The notes under the pieces: model-generated | Seen by the model: only the letters and a program-made list of their open reading frames with translations | Database searches by the model: none | Told to the model about the DNA's origin: nothing | DNA from: Mauremys mutica | Lineage: Eukaryota > Chordata > Testudines > Geoemydidae | Assembly (NCBI RefSeq): GCF_020497125.1 | Contig: NC_059072.1 | Span: forward strand, 52,796,697 to 52,860,696 | Direction of reading: 5' to 3' | Length of the DNA: 64,000 nt | Made by a program: the position numbers and the translations under genes | Part shown: positions 1 through 12,410 of the stretch, in pieces | Layout: the number at the start of each line of letters is the position of its first letter | Position numbering within the stretch: position 1 is the first letter of the stretch

Positions 1-535
1 CTGGTCTCTTGTCCTTCTTCCTGGAAGATCTGGGACAAAGCTCCTCAGCCAAGCCAAGAGGTTACTGCTTTATCCCTTCATCAGCCTTCACCTCCAACAA
101 AAACAGACAGAGGGAAAGGTGGACAGAAGGCCCTAGTCTAGGTAAAATACCAAATGGGGAAAACTTCCTTCCACAGCTTCAAACATGGTGTTTAGACCCA
201 CTGCATAACTGCAGAGCCAAACCCCAAGATTCCGTAGAGATGAATGTGTTCAACATATATTGCTATTTTAATTGATCAAAACTGTGAACATAAGTTTACA
301 GTGACTAAATCCTGCCCCCTCTGCCCTTGCCAGCCATGCTCCAGCTGCTGCCACTGCCAAGGGGGAAGAGGCAGCAGCACTTCACCTTGCCTCTCTCTCT
401 GTTCCTAGGTAGGATGGGAATTTATAGGCAGCCTCACTTGAATAATATAAACTAGTTCTGTGATATTGTGAGAATGGGCCTCTATCACTGATAATGTGGG
501 ACTAACTACATGTAAAACCTAGGGCCTGAAGTCTG
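1..535. other. Unassigned AT-rich DNA
   Basis: I recognise no gene or repeat family here. A short open frame near the left edge has no recognisable domain and is probably chance. Confidence 0.4.
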
Positions 536-655
536 AGGGTATGTCTGCACAGCAAGGAAAAAACAGCAGCTATCCCATGCTAGCTGACTCTGACTTGCAG
601 GACTCAGGCTGCAGGGCTGTTTCATTGCTGTGTAAGGTCCTGGAGCCTGGAAGTC
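536..655 (+). mobile_element. Harbinger-type MITE fragment
   Basis: The segment opens with GGGTATGTCTGCACAGC, a decayed form of the GTCTACAC-type end seen on the Harbinger elements elsewhere in the window. It continues with the GC-richer body (ATGCTAGCTGACTC, GGCTGTTTCATTGC) that I associate with small non-autonomous Harbinger-like repeats of turtles and crocodilians. The far end is not clear and no target duplication was found. Family assignment is from memory. Confidence 0.45.
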
Positions 656-3600
656 TAAAAAAGTTGCGTAAAAAAGACTGGACAGAGAGGAAGACAGAGG
701 AGGAAAAAGGCTCTGAGCCTCAGCTAGGATTGCCTCGCTGGTGGTGAGGACTTTGTAAGAGGACCCCAGATACTAATGACCCATGAGCTGAGGCTGCTGC
801 AGGATAGTGGATTGCACTGAGTTGAGGGTGCAACTGATGCTGCAGAGGACAGATGGTGCAGAGCGGTGGTGGCTCAAGCAGATCTGAGGCAGTTTGGGCC
901 AAAGCCACAAATAGAGTAGCCTGCCTGGAGGACTCTGGTGCAGCCTCCCTACACAGCAATTAAAGTTGCAATCACGCCAGTTGGTCAGGTGGTAGAGCCC
1001 CCAGAGCAGGCCAGGCAGCATCCTTGGACTTCTCCAGCTCAGGACAGCTGACTGTGAGGAAGTGGAGAAGGAAGTGGCTGGAACGCACCAGCCACTCAAT
1101 TGCCAGGAAGACTGAGGGTAGGACTATGGTTAAGGCACCCAAGGGGGTGGAAATCTTACCTCATAGAATTTGAGAATTAATTGCTGATTTTCCCACATTC
1201 ATTCTGTTCTCTCCCCCCCACCCTCCAAAAAGTTGTGTTTTGACCTAGAAAATTGAACCCAGCACATTTTGCTGCCATCAGCATCTGGCCAAAGGGTTAT
1301 GTGTGTAACTCACTCTGTAGCCACCATGATTAAGCATGGTTTGATCCTGGCTATGGCTGAATTGCCTTCTAGAACAGCTTCATAGGGTCAGTCCAGGCCA
1401 ATTTCCAGGTCTTTGTAAAACTGCATGACAAGATTAAATTAGAGCAAGAGCCAAAATCTTTTAGAAGTTAAAGGGCTGTTATAATACCAAATCCTGTCAG
1501 ACTAGTGGGTATTTTATTAGCAAGAGTGTTTGTTTCACATGCCCAAGTTTTAATTAAGCCTATTATGAAAGAAAAGTTTTATGGGTCAGTTTATGATGCT
1601 GTTCTATCATTTTGACACATTTATATCAGAATATTTACTTATCTTTTAATAACAGAGGAGTTTGTTCTATAAAAGACAAGGTTGTTAGAGGCATCTTATT
1701 TTCATATGGGCTGCTAGAGGAAATTTACACGCTAAGTTGTACATATACATAAAATAGGCAAGACGTTCTTTAATGTCAAAACCTGCTCACTTTGCCATTG
1801 TCATTTATGGGAAAACTATCATTAAGGAGAGGGGAATTCGATCTGTAGTCTGTACATGAACAAAGGAATTATGATATCAGTGCTAAAAATAAGTGGTCAA
1901 TAGCAGGTTCTTTAATATTTGCACATATGTTAAATGGCTCAATGTCATCAATGATGCAAGGGTGCCTAGTAGTTTGCTCAAGGTATCAGACATAGTGTTA
2001 GCATTAATATAAAAAAATTAAATCTCTTTAAAGAATGCTTAAAAACGGAGTTGGAAGAATGTTTTTGTAAACAAGTGGTCTCCTCGCCCCTCATGGCAAC
2101 CCTGCAAATGCCCCCTCACCTCTTTCTCTTTGAATCACTAGTAACTTAATAAACTGTTGTTAAACAGATTCCATGAACAAACTCCGTGCAAGTAGTCCCT
2201 AACAAAGTCACAAAACAGTCCATATCACCTCAGTGCAAGTAGTCAATCATATGTTCTCTTGGGCCTTAACATAACACATACCCCAGTCTGGAATCTTCTG
2301 CCATGCCCAGACTCTGTCAGTCATCCTCTGTTCTTCTGCCAGGACAGCAACCTCAGCCCTCCCTACTCGGGTGCAACCTTGCTCTTCCCAGTGGGAACTC
2401 CCACAGCCTCTCCACTGGGAATATCTTCCTTTCACTGTTCTCTGGGTCCAACTCTCCAGCAAGGAGATGTCAGTGAGTATGCCCCTCTCTGGCTTAGAGT
2501 CAGCAGGCAACTCCCTTTGCTGCTGTGTAAGGGATACATGGAAGATAGATGCCTTGACTGATTAACACCTACTGCTTCCTTCTAGCCAATAAAAAATTAG
2601 AAAAGCTATTCACTTTTTTGGGGTGGGGGGGGCTTATCCCAACATGGGATCCACCTAGGAAGACAATAAGAAAATAGTTCACATACATCAGACATTTTGT
2701 CCTAAGGACCCCCCATATAAGCCAGGTTCAGGCATTTCTGTCCCCAAGAACAGAAACTAAAATGGCTAAATGAGAGAATCAATCACCTTAGGCAAGAGTC
2801 TTTTGTAGTTTGCATATGGATAAAACCTCTTCTCCCCACCCAATCTAGTTAAAAAGAACTCCAAGTTACCAAGCAAGGGTCATACCCTGCTTTCCTAAGC
2901 AAAATGACCCATTCCACATTGAGTGGACTAAGAAGCTGCAAGTTAATCAAAACAAGAAATGTGACTAAGATTAAAAAGTGATCAACTGCCTGTTATCCTG
3001 AGACATCCAAGGCACATGTTTTCACCCCAAAACATGAGCTATACATTGTTTCCCTGTAAATCAAATAATCTGTCTTTCACTTTGAATTAGAATATGCACA
3101 TTTGGTTTCCTTATGAGGCAGATCTACACCCTTGTACATGCAGTAAAACAAGAGACACTTTCTGCAAGTCCTAAATAATGGAAAATGCTTCTGTATAATC
3201 AAAGAATGTATGGAGTATGAACTCCAAACTTATTATTCAAGGATTTTGTTGATTTTTATTGTAAATAATTGTTGCCCTCTAGAAGTAACAGGAATTGTCT
3301 GGCACAAGGAAGAAGAAATGTTAAAAGATATAAACAAGGATATAACTTTGAGATATTGAGAAATTACTTAGAAGGATGTATCCCAGTCATTAGTGGGGGC
3401 AACTAATGAAATGTTTCTTGAAATAAATCAAATTTAAAAAGCCTCTGATAAGAAAAGGATTGAAGAAATTTGTTAAATGCCAACACAGTCTACTGAATAC
3501 CAGTGGAAGCAGCAAAGAAACTGGGAGCTAAAATTTAAACACTCACTTGTCATATATCCAATGGGAATAAGAGAGTGGCCATGTCCTATGAGCCCTGAAA

Positions 3601-6150
3601 CTAGGGTATATAAACTGCAGTCACCCATGTGCTCAAAAAAGTTGCCTGAACACAACAAAAGAAGCTGCAGAACCCTAATTGTGACCAATGCCTGGACCAA
3701 CTAGTGGAAAGGACTCTCCTCATCCCACGGTTAAGAGAATAAAAAACGGTGAGATTTCAGTTCAACTATGCCACTTTCCCAGCAGCTGGTAGGGAAACCC
3801 AGGCCCACCCGCTATTCCAGGTTGCAGCTCAGGGAACCTTGAATCAGCAGCCAAGGTCTGCACCATCCCAAACCCTACTGTTATTTCCCTAAGCCTTTTC
3901 CTACTCTACTTCATCAGATCTCCCTACTCCACCACCTCTCTGGGTACACTGCTTTTCTAAAGGCCAGGAGCCCATAGATTCTATTTTCCCCCTGAGAATT
4001 TTTTTTTTCCTTTTTAAGCCTAGCACCAACTGCAGGCTTTCATGCTACAGCCCTACTGTGTTTTCAGCTTGCTGGCTTTATACAAGCTCAGCCTGTCCAT
4101 GCCCACCTGGGCTTCATCATCAATTAGGCTTTCAGGCCCTGCCTGTCCCCCAGGTGCAACCTGTCAAGTTAATTGTCCTAACAACCTCTGCCTTGTGTGG
4201 GGTGGACACTCCATCACAACTTGGCAGTAGATTAATTCTTAATACAAGAATTGCTAAACTCATGTTGAAATAACAGCACAGCAGTAATTCGAACCACTGC
4301 TGTTAAGAAGGGGATTCTTCTACTAGCACACTGTAGATGTGGTGATGGCTGCAAGATACAGCCATTGTCTGTGCTGAAACAAGCTACTTTTAGCCAAGGA
4401 ATGAATTTAATGTACACAATATCTGATCCACCCTTATGCTACCTACATGTGGGGAGCAGTTTTCAAAAACAGCTGCTGGTATTTTCTCTCAATCTATTCT
4501 CCACAGTGAGCACACCAAAACCTCAAGCTACAATAATACAGCGGTGCAGTTCTTCAGTAGCCATTGCCCTGCACTAAATAGGCATATTGATTTTAGAGGA
4601 AGCATTTATTCACAATCAAAGCAATTGCTGAAGTGCAGTTATTGTCTTCCTTCCAAAATGTCTAAGCTAGCATAATGCAAAGTTTAAATACCCAGTCCTT
4701 TTTATTATTAAATGTGTTCACTACTGCTGAGCCTTTCTTTAGTTGCACTTGAATTAAATAATTCAAGATTGTCAAATAATGGGCTCAAATAGAATGATTT
4801 AATCAAAGATTATTAATCAAAGATTAATACAGCACTATACAGAAAGAATAGATACTTTACCACCCCCTGTAGATGGTAAAGAGAAAGTAGCTTAGTCCCA
4901 GCCTCTGTACCTGATGGAATGCTGACAGTGTTTATTCCCACTCTAATGTTTCAACCCTCTTTCCTTTTGTAGGATGTGAGACAAAGAAACCTCTTTTTGG
5001 AGGGAAAAGTCCTTTCCAAGTTTAATTTTACTATGTGTTCTGCTTCCTAATTACTGATGAATTTCTTTTATGGGCCTCAGTTTACCTGAATGATGAGTAA
5101 AAGGGAATCTCTAACCCAGTCATTATTACAACATGACAACTGACAGTTCTTAATGAGTTAAACACATCTTCCAATGAGTTATTTCCTCCATTACAGAACC
5201 CATCTGTAATAACAATTATTTCGTATTGATCACCCAGTCCATAACACAAAACATCTGCCATAACAAGTGTCCCCTATCAATCACCCAGTTTTGTTTATAA
5301 CATACTTTTGTAGACACTGTTATTAGTTTGAGAAGTCTTTTCCCTGGGCACCTGCATTCCTGCAGACTTGGAGATGCTGAGGATAATTAGATACAGGTCA
5401 ACATTCAATCACATACAAAATTCCAGAGTACAGATCACTCACAGGTTCAGAACCAGTTCCCTAGACCTTAGGATTCAAACGAACACTTTGCTAATATCAT
5501 AAAGATTCTGGGAGAATCATTAATATGCAAATGCATTTAATATACAAGAAAGAACTAAAAAGATTAATATTTACTAACACTTTTCATGTTTGATCTGTAA
5601 ACAAATGAATAGAAAATGAACTTAATAAATCACTGGTGACAGGTTCAAGAGAACCCTGCTGTTCTTTTTAACTGACTGCTAAATGAATATGGTTAAAGAT
5701 ATAAAAGGAATTTGGTAATGAGGGTACATTATTGCTCTGAACTGTTTGTAACCTTAGTGGTTCTTTTGTAAATTGTAATGAAAATCCCTTGCCTACTTTG
5801 TCACACTGAAATCAGTATAATCAATTAAGCTGAACCCAGTATACATTTATCTTGCAGGTGTTTACTTGTTTTGTGAGCGATTCATTTTTGATGGCCTGTT
5901 AACTCAGGAGAAGCCAAAGATATTCATATATCTTCCAGCAGGGGAGCCGTGTTTTATTGCTTTTGACGATGAGCATCTTATTCCCTCATAAGGCATATGA
6001 GATCTGATCCTGGGTGGCTTGCCATTGATTTCAATTACAGCAAGATCAGGTTTTTAAAGCCTGGGAAATATATTATCATCAGACCTATCAATGGATATTC
6101 AATCTCTCTCTAAATGACCATTAAGCAGATATGAAATATCTCCAGCTAAA
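656..6150. other. Long stretch without recognised genes
   Basis: AT-rich single-copy-looking DNA. Open frames on both strands are short and lack recognisable domains. A C-rich patch at about 2,080-2,560 could be an old LTR remnant, but no termini are visible. A short imperfect inverted pair near 6,006-6,052 (GATCCTGGG with a GATCAGG-type partner) resembles hairpin MITEs. Nothing is firm enough for a gene call. Confidence 0.4.
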
Positions 6151-6354
6151 ATCTTTGTTCAACAAGAAAAATTGAAAATTGCTGATAAAGGTCTTTCCTC
6201 CCCAAGGGTCAGATGCCTTTTCCAGAGTCCCAGTATTAGATTCAGTGGAGATTTACAAGAGTGAGGATTGTAGGATCGGGTCTATAATGATTTCCATATA
6301 CAACTCCCAAGATGCAGCTGCTCATATTTTTATAGGCAGGCAGCTATTTCAGCA

Positions 6355-6480
6355 CATCACATCTATTGTAAGATCCATATACTGGCATCCTGCAAAGTTC
6401 TTCTACTTATTTTCAAGGCCTTGGCTAAGGTGGTTTATTTCTCACTCCCAGATTGTCCCCTCAGTGGCTCAGCCATGAAC
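6355..6480 (+). mobile_element. Possible LINE 3' fragment
   Basis: A short stretch encodes, with interruptions, residues resembling the conserved region after the reverse transcriptase in CR1/L2-type LINEs (an H-W-x-P motif followed by a K-x-L-L-L-x-F-K-A-L pattern). It is very decayed. Seen: the two motifs in order. Inferred: LINE origin. Confidence 0.25.
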
Positions 6481-7262
6481 CTGAGCTCACTTCCATTTAA
6501 CCCCCAAGGAATTTGTCCCCTTAGTGACCTGCTACAGCCCTCCTTCTACTCCCTAAATAATAGAAGAATGGGTATTCCCACACTTCTAATTCTAGAGACT
6601 CTAGGGTCCTGCTCAGTGCAGTGTTTGCAGTAGGTCATGAACCACTTTGAAAGGGACCTGTCTGCTCCAGTGCAATCTGAACACCTAGATTTCACATGGA
6701 TAAGACAATAAGCTTCACATCTGCTCTGCCCACTATTTTCACTTGAGTATCAGAAAAAAGTGTGTGAATTTTTTAAGAGAACCCTAAAATCCAAACTGAT
6801 TGTATTTCTACTCCATTTAATTGGGTCATGGATGAGCATGGTTCAGGAGTTTGTACTCCTTTGAGATTAAAACAATACATTGAAACTCTACAGAAATCTA
6901 ATCTGTCAGCTACATTCCCATCTCCACAGTGCTAGCCACACTTGATCAGATGACATGACCCTCAGAGAACCCTAGAAACCCTCACATGTGGACAAGTAGA
7001 GATTTCAGCTATTAGCCCCCCACTATGAAATACTCCTCAAGACTCAGATATTTTCATTAGGCTTTCAAGGAATACCTCTACTCCTTCACAGCTGCCTTCC
7101 TGTCAATCTCAGTGTCTTCAAACTATTAATTCATGATGAGCTTGATTGTGCCCTGTAAGCACATTCTATATTGCAACACAGGAAATCTAAGGTACTGTGC
7201 TCACTGCTACAATGCTCTATGGGAATAGCTTACTACTGAAAAAGCAAAGACTGAAAGTATGC

Positions 7263-7770
7263 CAGGGGTCAGCAACCTTTCAGAAGTGGTGTTCCGAGTC
7301 TTCGTTTATTGACTGTAATTTAAGGTTTTGCGTGCCAGTACAGGTCTGTTGCATCTTACGTTGGGGTTACGTTCCATAGTCAGCGCGTAAAGCGAAAATC
7401 ACGTATAGTCAAAATTACATCGAGTGTAATGGCAGGCGAATCACCCACACTACAGGTACAGTATTACAATTATTTTTCTTTCTTTTTTTTTTGTTTTTGC
7501 CGACCACGTAAAGCTGAAATCGCGCATGTTAAATGTGTGTAAGATGCGACAGACTTGTAATACATTTTAACCTTTTTAGAAGGGCTCTTTCTATGTCTAT
7601 AATATATAACTAAACTATTGTTGTATGTAATTTAAGAAGCTTCATTTAAAATTAAATTAAAATGCAGATCCCCCCGCAGAGCGGTGGCCAGGACCCAGGC
7701 AGTGTAAGTGCCACTGACAATCAGCTTGTGTGCCGCCTTCGGCACACGTGCCATAGGTTGCCTAACCCTG
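7263..7770. mobile_element. hAT-type MITE (host of a nested element)
   Basis: The left end CAGGGGTCAGCAACCTTTCA and the inverted right end (reading CAGGGTTAGGCAACCTATGG on the other strand) form imperfect terminal inverted repeats with a hAT-like CAGGG start. Flanks are AAGTATGC on the left and GGCTATGC on the right, so 5 of 8 positions of a putative 8-bp target duplication survive. It has no coding capacity. The body is AT-rich, with a GC-rich stretch near the right end. A second element (7,341-7,557) sits inside, so this one is older. Confidence 0.75.
7341..7557. mobile_element. TA-flanked MITE (pogo/Tc1-mariner-like)
   Basis: Terminal inverted repeats CAGGTCTGTTGCATCTTAC (left) and CAAGTCTGTCGCATCTTAC (right, read on the minus strand) agree at 17 of 19 positions. 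The element is flanked by TA on both sides, the hallmark target duplication of Tc1/mariner/pogo transposons. It is 217 bp, non-coding, and inserted within the hAT MITE. Subterminal repeats (GTAAAGC, TCGCGCATG) are visible. Confidence 0.8.
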
Positions 7771-8039
7771 GGCTATGCAATGGTGTTGGATTAGCCTGCC
7801 ATGAGGGAATAGTCACATTGGAGTCAATAGGATTACTCATGTGGGTAGAGGCTGATCATGTGCATGTTTTAGCAGATTTGCCAGAGCCTGCTAATGCCAC
7901 TGATAGAGCAGGATCATTCCCTGAAATATAGAAAATTTAGATATAGATTTATTTTTATTTTCAGATAGATTATGCTGTTTATTGATTAGAATGATTAGAT
8001 TAATCCTGCTCGCAATATGCTATTATACAGTAGAAATAT

Positions 8040-9680
8040 CTTAGTTGGGTATCTGTGTGAACAGCCTATTATCCCAATTACCTGGTATCTCATTCTGGGG
8101 TGCAATCCAGACCAGTGAGGGGTTGTGATATCACCTACCCTGCAACCTTGGGTGCCTCACAATGCTTTGCTGTTGTAGCTCCCAAGCCACTCACAAACAG
8201 CCTAACAGCATCCAGTATGAGTGTCTGTGTATAGAAGTAGTCCTGGTCCAGCAACTTTGACCCCAGCAGCCTGGTTTGACCTCAGCAGTTGCACACTGGT
8301 TTCCACCAGCCTTGGTGATTACTTGCAGGATGACCCCAATACACTCCCAGTCCTGAATTTCCCCCCAAAACATGTGTTCTGATTGTTCATCCCTCCCATG
8401 GACAGTTCAGATATTAGAGGTCCATTGCCCCTGTAAGGGATCAATATCTAACAGTTTACTACTTTAAACGGAGTTACCAAAAAGCTCAGTTTAAGCACAG
8501 CACTGGATTAGTTCTGATTAAAAAATAAAACAAGTTTATTTAACTACAAGGAGATCGATTTTAAGTAAGTATAAGGTATTAAAATCAGAAATGGATAAAA
8601 GACAAATAAAGATAAAACAGTTTCTAGTAGCTATAACTTAGAGTCATAGAGTCATAGACTTTAAGGTCAGAAGGGACCATCTAGTCTGACTTCCTGCACA
8701 ACGCAGGCCACAGAATCTCACCCACCTACTCCTGTAACAAACCCCTAACCTATGTCTGAGCTATTGAAGTCCTCAAATCATGGATTAAAGACTTCAAGGT
8801 GCAGAGAATCTTCCAGCAAGTGACCCATGCCCCATGCTGCAGAGGAAGGCAAAAAACCTCAGGGCCTCCACCAATCTGCCCTGGAGGAAAATTCCTTCCC
8901 GACCCCAAACTTAACAAATTAGACTTGGTTCAAGGTAAAATCCCTTACCACATGTTCACAGCAACACTGCTAACCAAATTTTCGTGTCAGGATCCTTCCC
9001 AAGGTCAAAAGGCTGGTTCCTTTGTCTTCTCAGGTGAAAGAAAGTGAGAAAGAGATTGGGAGAGAAAAGAAGAGATAACCTGGGATGGTTTTGCCCCTCA
9101 CTTTTATAATCCAATCACCATTTGAAATTCATTTTCCTGAGGCTTACTCCTAGATAAAGTTCCTTCACACTGTGAGGATGGAGACATGGAGTCTTGTGAT
9201 GACAGAGGTTCCATGTTGTTGCTTGCTAAAATGCAACTTGATCTGTTCCTACCCCACTATGTTGCCAAAGAACAGCCACTTGACCAGTGATTGCCAATGA
9301 ACTTCAATGACACCTAGCTAGAGGTGTCAGCTTGTCCTTTGTCTTTGAGAAACCAGTTTGCCCCCCCTTTCTGTCTCAAGGACTCCGTTTACTACTTATA
9401 CATAAATTGAGGTTAACTCACATTTCTTTGTTTAGGATAGGCCTGTGAAACAACTTCTACCTAGTCAGGGCTATGTGGGTTTGAATATGTGCTAACAACA
9501 TCGTACAGAGGGAATTAATAACTTTATATATAATGTTGCTACACACATTTTACCATAACATATTGACCAGTGTGCAATTAATTTTCAAACGATACCTCAC
9601 AAGGCATAATTTGTACAAAGATTGTTAAATAGTGTGTACTATGTGAATACAGGGTTGTATCCAGTCACACATGACTTTCC
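8040..9680. mobile_element. Degenerate LTR-like repeat, interrupted
   Basis: The stretch on both sides of a CR1 fragment (8,641-8,905) resembles the non-coding LTR-type repeats also present at 30,169-31,330 and 52,975-54,000. A shared style is an A-rich block with an ACAAGTTTATTTAACTAC-like sequence near 8,530, and a minus-strand TGTGACTGGATACAACC-like end near 9,675. Exact termini, target duplication and orientation are unresolved, and no internal coding region is seen. Confidence 0.35.
8641..8905 (-). mobile_element. CR1 LINE 3' fragment
   Basis: On the minus strand this is the 3' region of a CR1: the tail near 8,641 carries degenerate copies of the terminal octamer (ATAGAGTCATAGACT-like), followed by the conserved GGTCAGAAGGGACCATCTAG block. 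No ORF remains. It is nested in a longer repeat. A close relative is at 11,562-11,850. Confidence 0.7.
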
Positions 9681-9689
9681 CAATTGCAG

Positions 9690-11560
9690 CAGAGGGTCAT
9701 TTAAAAAAAAAAGTCTGAAAAGATTTTAAATGAGACCCTCTACTGGACAATAATGCAATAATAAAAGTACTTTCACTGCATTTCAGCTGAATTTGGTCTT
9801 TTTTTCTTCTTAAATACAATGAGATTTGTGGTAAAAAAAATCCCATTGGTGTTCACAGTGGCACAGCTCTGCTTGCCATACCAATGGTAGATGTACTAGG
9901 AGTAGACACTCACACAACATGGTGTTTAGAATGTGTTTGCAAGCCACAGTGCCTTGCCTACACTGGGGCTTCCATTGCTTCTAGCCCAGTAGAGCCACAT
10001 CTGTATTAGATTCAGTGAGAAACATTTTTCCAAAAGTCTCTAGTGTAACCAAGAGCATAATCCTTAGTTGTCTTCTGGTTTACATGGGATCCTGAACTCT
10101 GCTCCCAGTTACACACAGAGTTGGACTGAGGAAATCTGGGGGCCTGAGCACATCATGACATGGGTCTCCTGATGGCTCCACAAGTGTGGTCTCACCCATA
10201 CTTGCAGTGGTAATTGCTGGGGGCCCTCCAACCCTCGTAGACAGGTGGGGGCAGCAGCATGGGGATTCCTTTCCTCCCTCTAGGAGCAGCATGGATCCCC
10301 TGTACCTCTCTGGAGAGGCAGAAGTGGCAGCCAAGTGCTCCAAGAATGTACCACAGCAGCTAGGTATATCTGTTTGTGTGGGCCTGAACTCACTGTATAC
10401 TTCTTCTACTGACCCCATGCAATCTTCTGTAGGATCCCTCCTACCTCACCCCAGCAGAGCAGTGGATCTTGGAGTTAACAAACCATTGAGATTCATGGGG
10501 CAGTGGACATCTCTCAGAACCATTGCTTCAGGCTTCCTGCAGACACTGGCAGACATCACTAAATTATCAGGTTTGGTTCATATTTTCAAGCTTTTCTTTG
10601 ATAGTGGGAGAACTAGAAACTTTTTTTTATTTAAATGAAAGCTTAGATTCGGTTGTAATCACATGACTCCAAGAGCTGTGGGTTTAGGCATGGGACACAG
10701 GCTATAGTACTTATGTCTTCGTCCAGCCTGAGTTACACTTATAAAACCCTACTGACTTCAGCTTACATGGATGTAACAGATCACACTTCACCTGGGAGTT
10801 TATAATTTCACATATATTTAACAGCTAGTTAAGCAACACTTAACCCCCTGAGCACTGTCTGAATGTAACCCCATTAGCAGAATTTATGCTAATATTGCAT
10901 CTATTAAATAATAAGTCATTGATTCTCACTATCATTAGGTTCAATGGATATCAGAGGAGACATCCCAATTAAGTAAGTTTTTGAAATATGTCCAACTAAG
11001 TACAACATACTGTATTAAGTGAAACACGTCACATCTTTTGGCCATCTCTCTGGTCCTCTTGCTTTCTTTACGTTGCTGCATGCTTCTACCTTGAGTATAT
11101 CTAGAACACCTGTCACTGGTATCTAAAGTCTCAATCCTCCAAAACTTCTCCCATATGTTTAACTTTAAGCACATTAGTGAGTCACATTGAGTGAGCACCC
11201 ACATTTTTAAAATTATGCACATACTTAAGTATTTGCAGGATTCCCCCTAAATGTTTCCAAATTTTCTTTTCTTTCATGCGGAAAACAAATGGACTTAACC
11301 AACCCAGGTCACAAGCCAAACCAGAAAAAAAAAGGTCAAATATACTTGAGTTTGAACTATAGAGAGGTCTCTCAGAACTGGTGTCCTGAGTCCTAGAGGT
11401 GCTGAGAACTCAAAACTGCCAGTGAAATCAACAGCATTTGTGGGTGCTCATCACCTCTGGAAATTAGGCCTATCTTCTTTAGACACTTTTGGATCTCCAG
11501 CTCCACATTTAGTTCTGCAGCTTCTGTTGACTCCAATAGGGGTGGCATTTGCTCATACTA
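9690..11560. other. Mostly unassigned; one possible tiny MITE
   Basis: No gene is recognised. At 9,951-10,053 an imperfect inverted pair (CCTTGCCTACACTGG left, CTAGTGTAACCAAG right) resembles a Harbinger-type MITE of about 100 bp. The 150-codon plus frame at 10,186-10,638 has no recognisable domain and is most likely chance. Confidence 0.3.
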
Positions 11561-11561
11561 C

Positions 11562-12410
11562 AGCTCATAGATGTTAAGGTCAGAAGGGACCATCATAATC
11601 ATCTAGTCTGACCTATACACTGCAGGCCACAGAACCTCGCCCACTCACTCCTGTAATAGACCCATAACCTCTGGCTGAGTTACTGAAGTCCTCAAACCAT
11701 GATTTAAAGACTTCAAGTTACAAAGAATCCACCATTTACACTAGTTTAAACCTGCAAATGACTCATGCTCCATGTTGCAGAGGAAGGCAAAACCCCCCAG
11801 GATCTCTACCATTCCTTCCCGATCCAAATATGGTGATCAGTTAGACCTTGAGCATGTGGTCCAGACCCAGAAGGCAGATATCTGGGAAAGAATTCTTTGT
11901 ATTAACTCAGAGGGGCTTTCTCTCCCCCCATCTACTGATCAACCAATATACCCAAGTCTTTCTCCTCCTCTGTCACTTCCAACTGATAAGTCCCCAGTTT
12001 ATAGCAAAAATTCTTGTTGTTAGTCCCTACATGCATGACCTTGCACTTTGCACTTTTAAATTTCATCCCATTTCTATTATTCTAGTTTTCAAGGTCATCC
12101 AATTTTTCTTGTATCTTATTCCAGTCCTCCTCTGTATTGGCAATACCTCCACACTTTGTGTCATCCACAAATTTTATTAGCATACACCCACTTTTTGTGC
12201 CAAGGTCATTAACAAAAATGTTAAATAAGATTGGTCTCAAGACCGAACCCTGAAGAACTCCCAATAGTAACCTCATTCCAATCTGATAGTTCACCATTCA
12301 GTATGACCCATTTGTAGTTTGCCTTTTAACCAGTTCCAGCTGAATTTGTCCCAATGTGTTTGGTTCTTCACAGGCACTTGCTATAACAAGGTTTAAAACA
12401 GAAGCTTATC
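11562..12410 (-). mobile_element. Old CR1-like LINE fragment
   Basis: Minus strand. The 3' untranslated region lies at 11,562-11,850 and closely resembles the copy at 8,641. Reverse-transcriptase sequence follows up to about 12,400. The frame at 12,082-12,297 shows the RT block with Q-G-S-V-L, L-F-N-I-F-V-N-D-L and a catalytic-region variant F-V-D-D-T-K (usual form F-A-D-D-T-K). It is 5' truncated and decayed. Confidence 0.75.

Noticed and set aside
10186..10638. 150-codon plus-strand frame as a possible gene
   Set aside because: No recognisable domain, low-complexity-like composition, overlapping open frames on the other strand, and no splice or polyadenylation context.
10640..10800. Possible hairpin MITE (GAGTTACACTTATAAAACC with later GATGTAACAG)
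   Set aside because: The inverted pairing is too weak to support boundaries.
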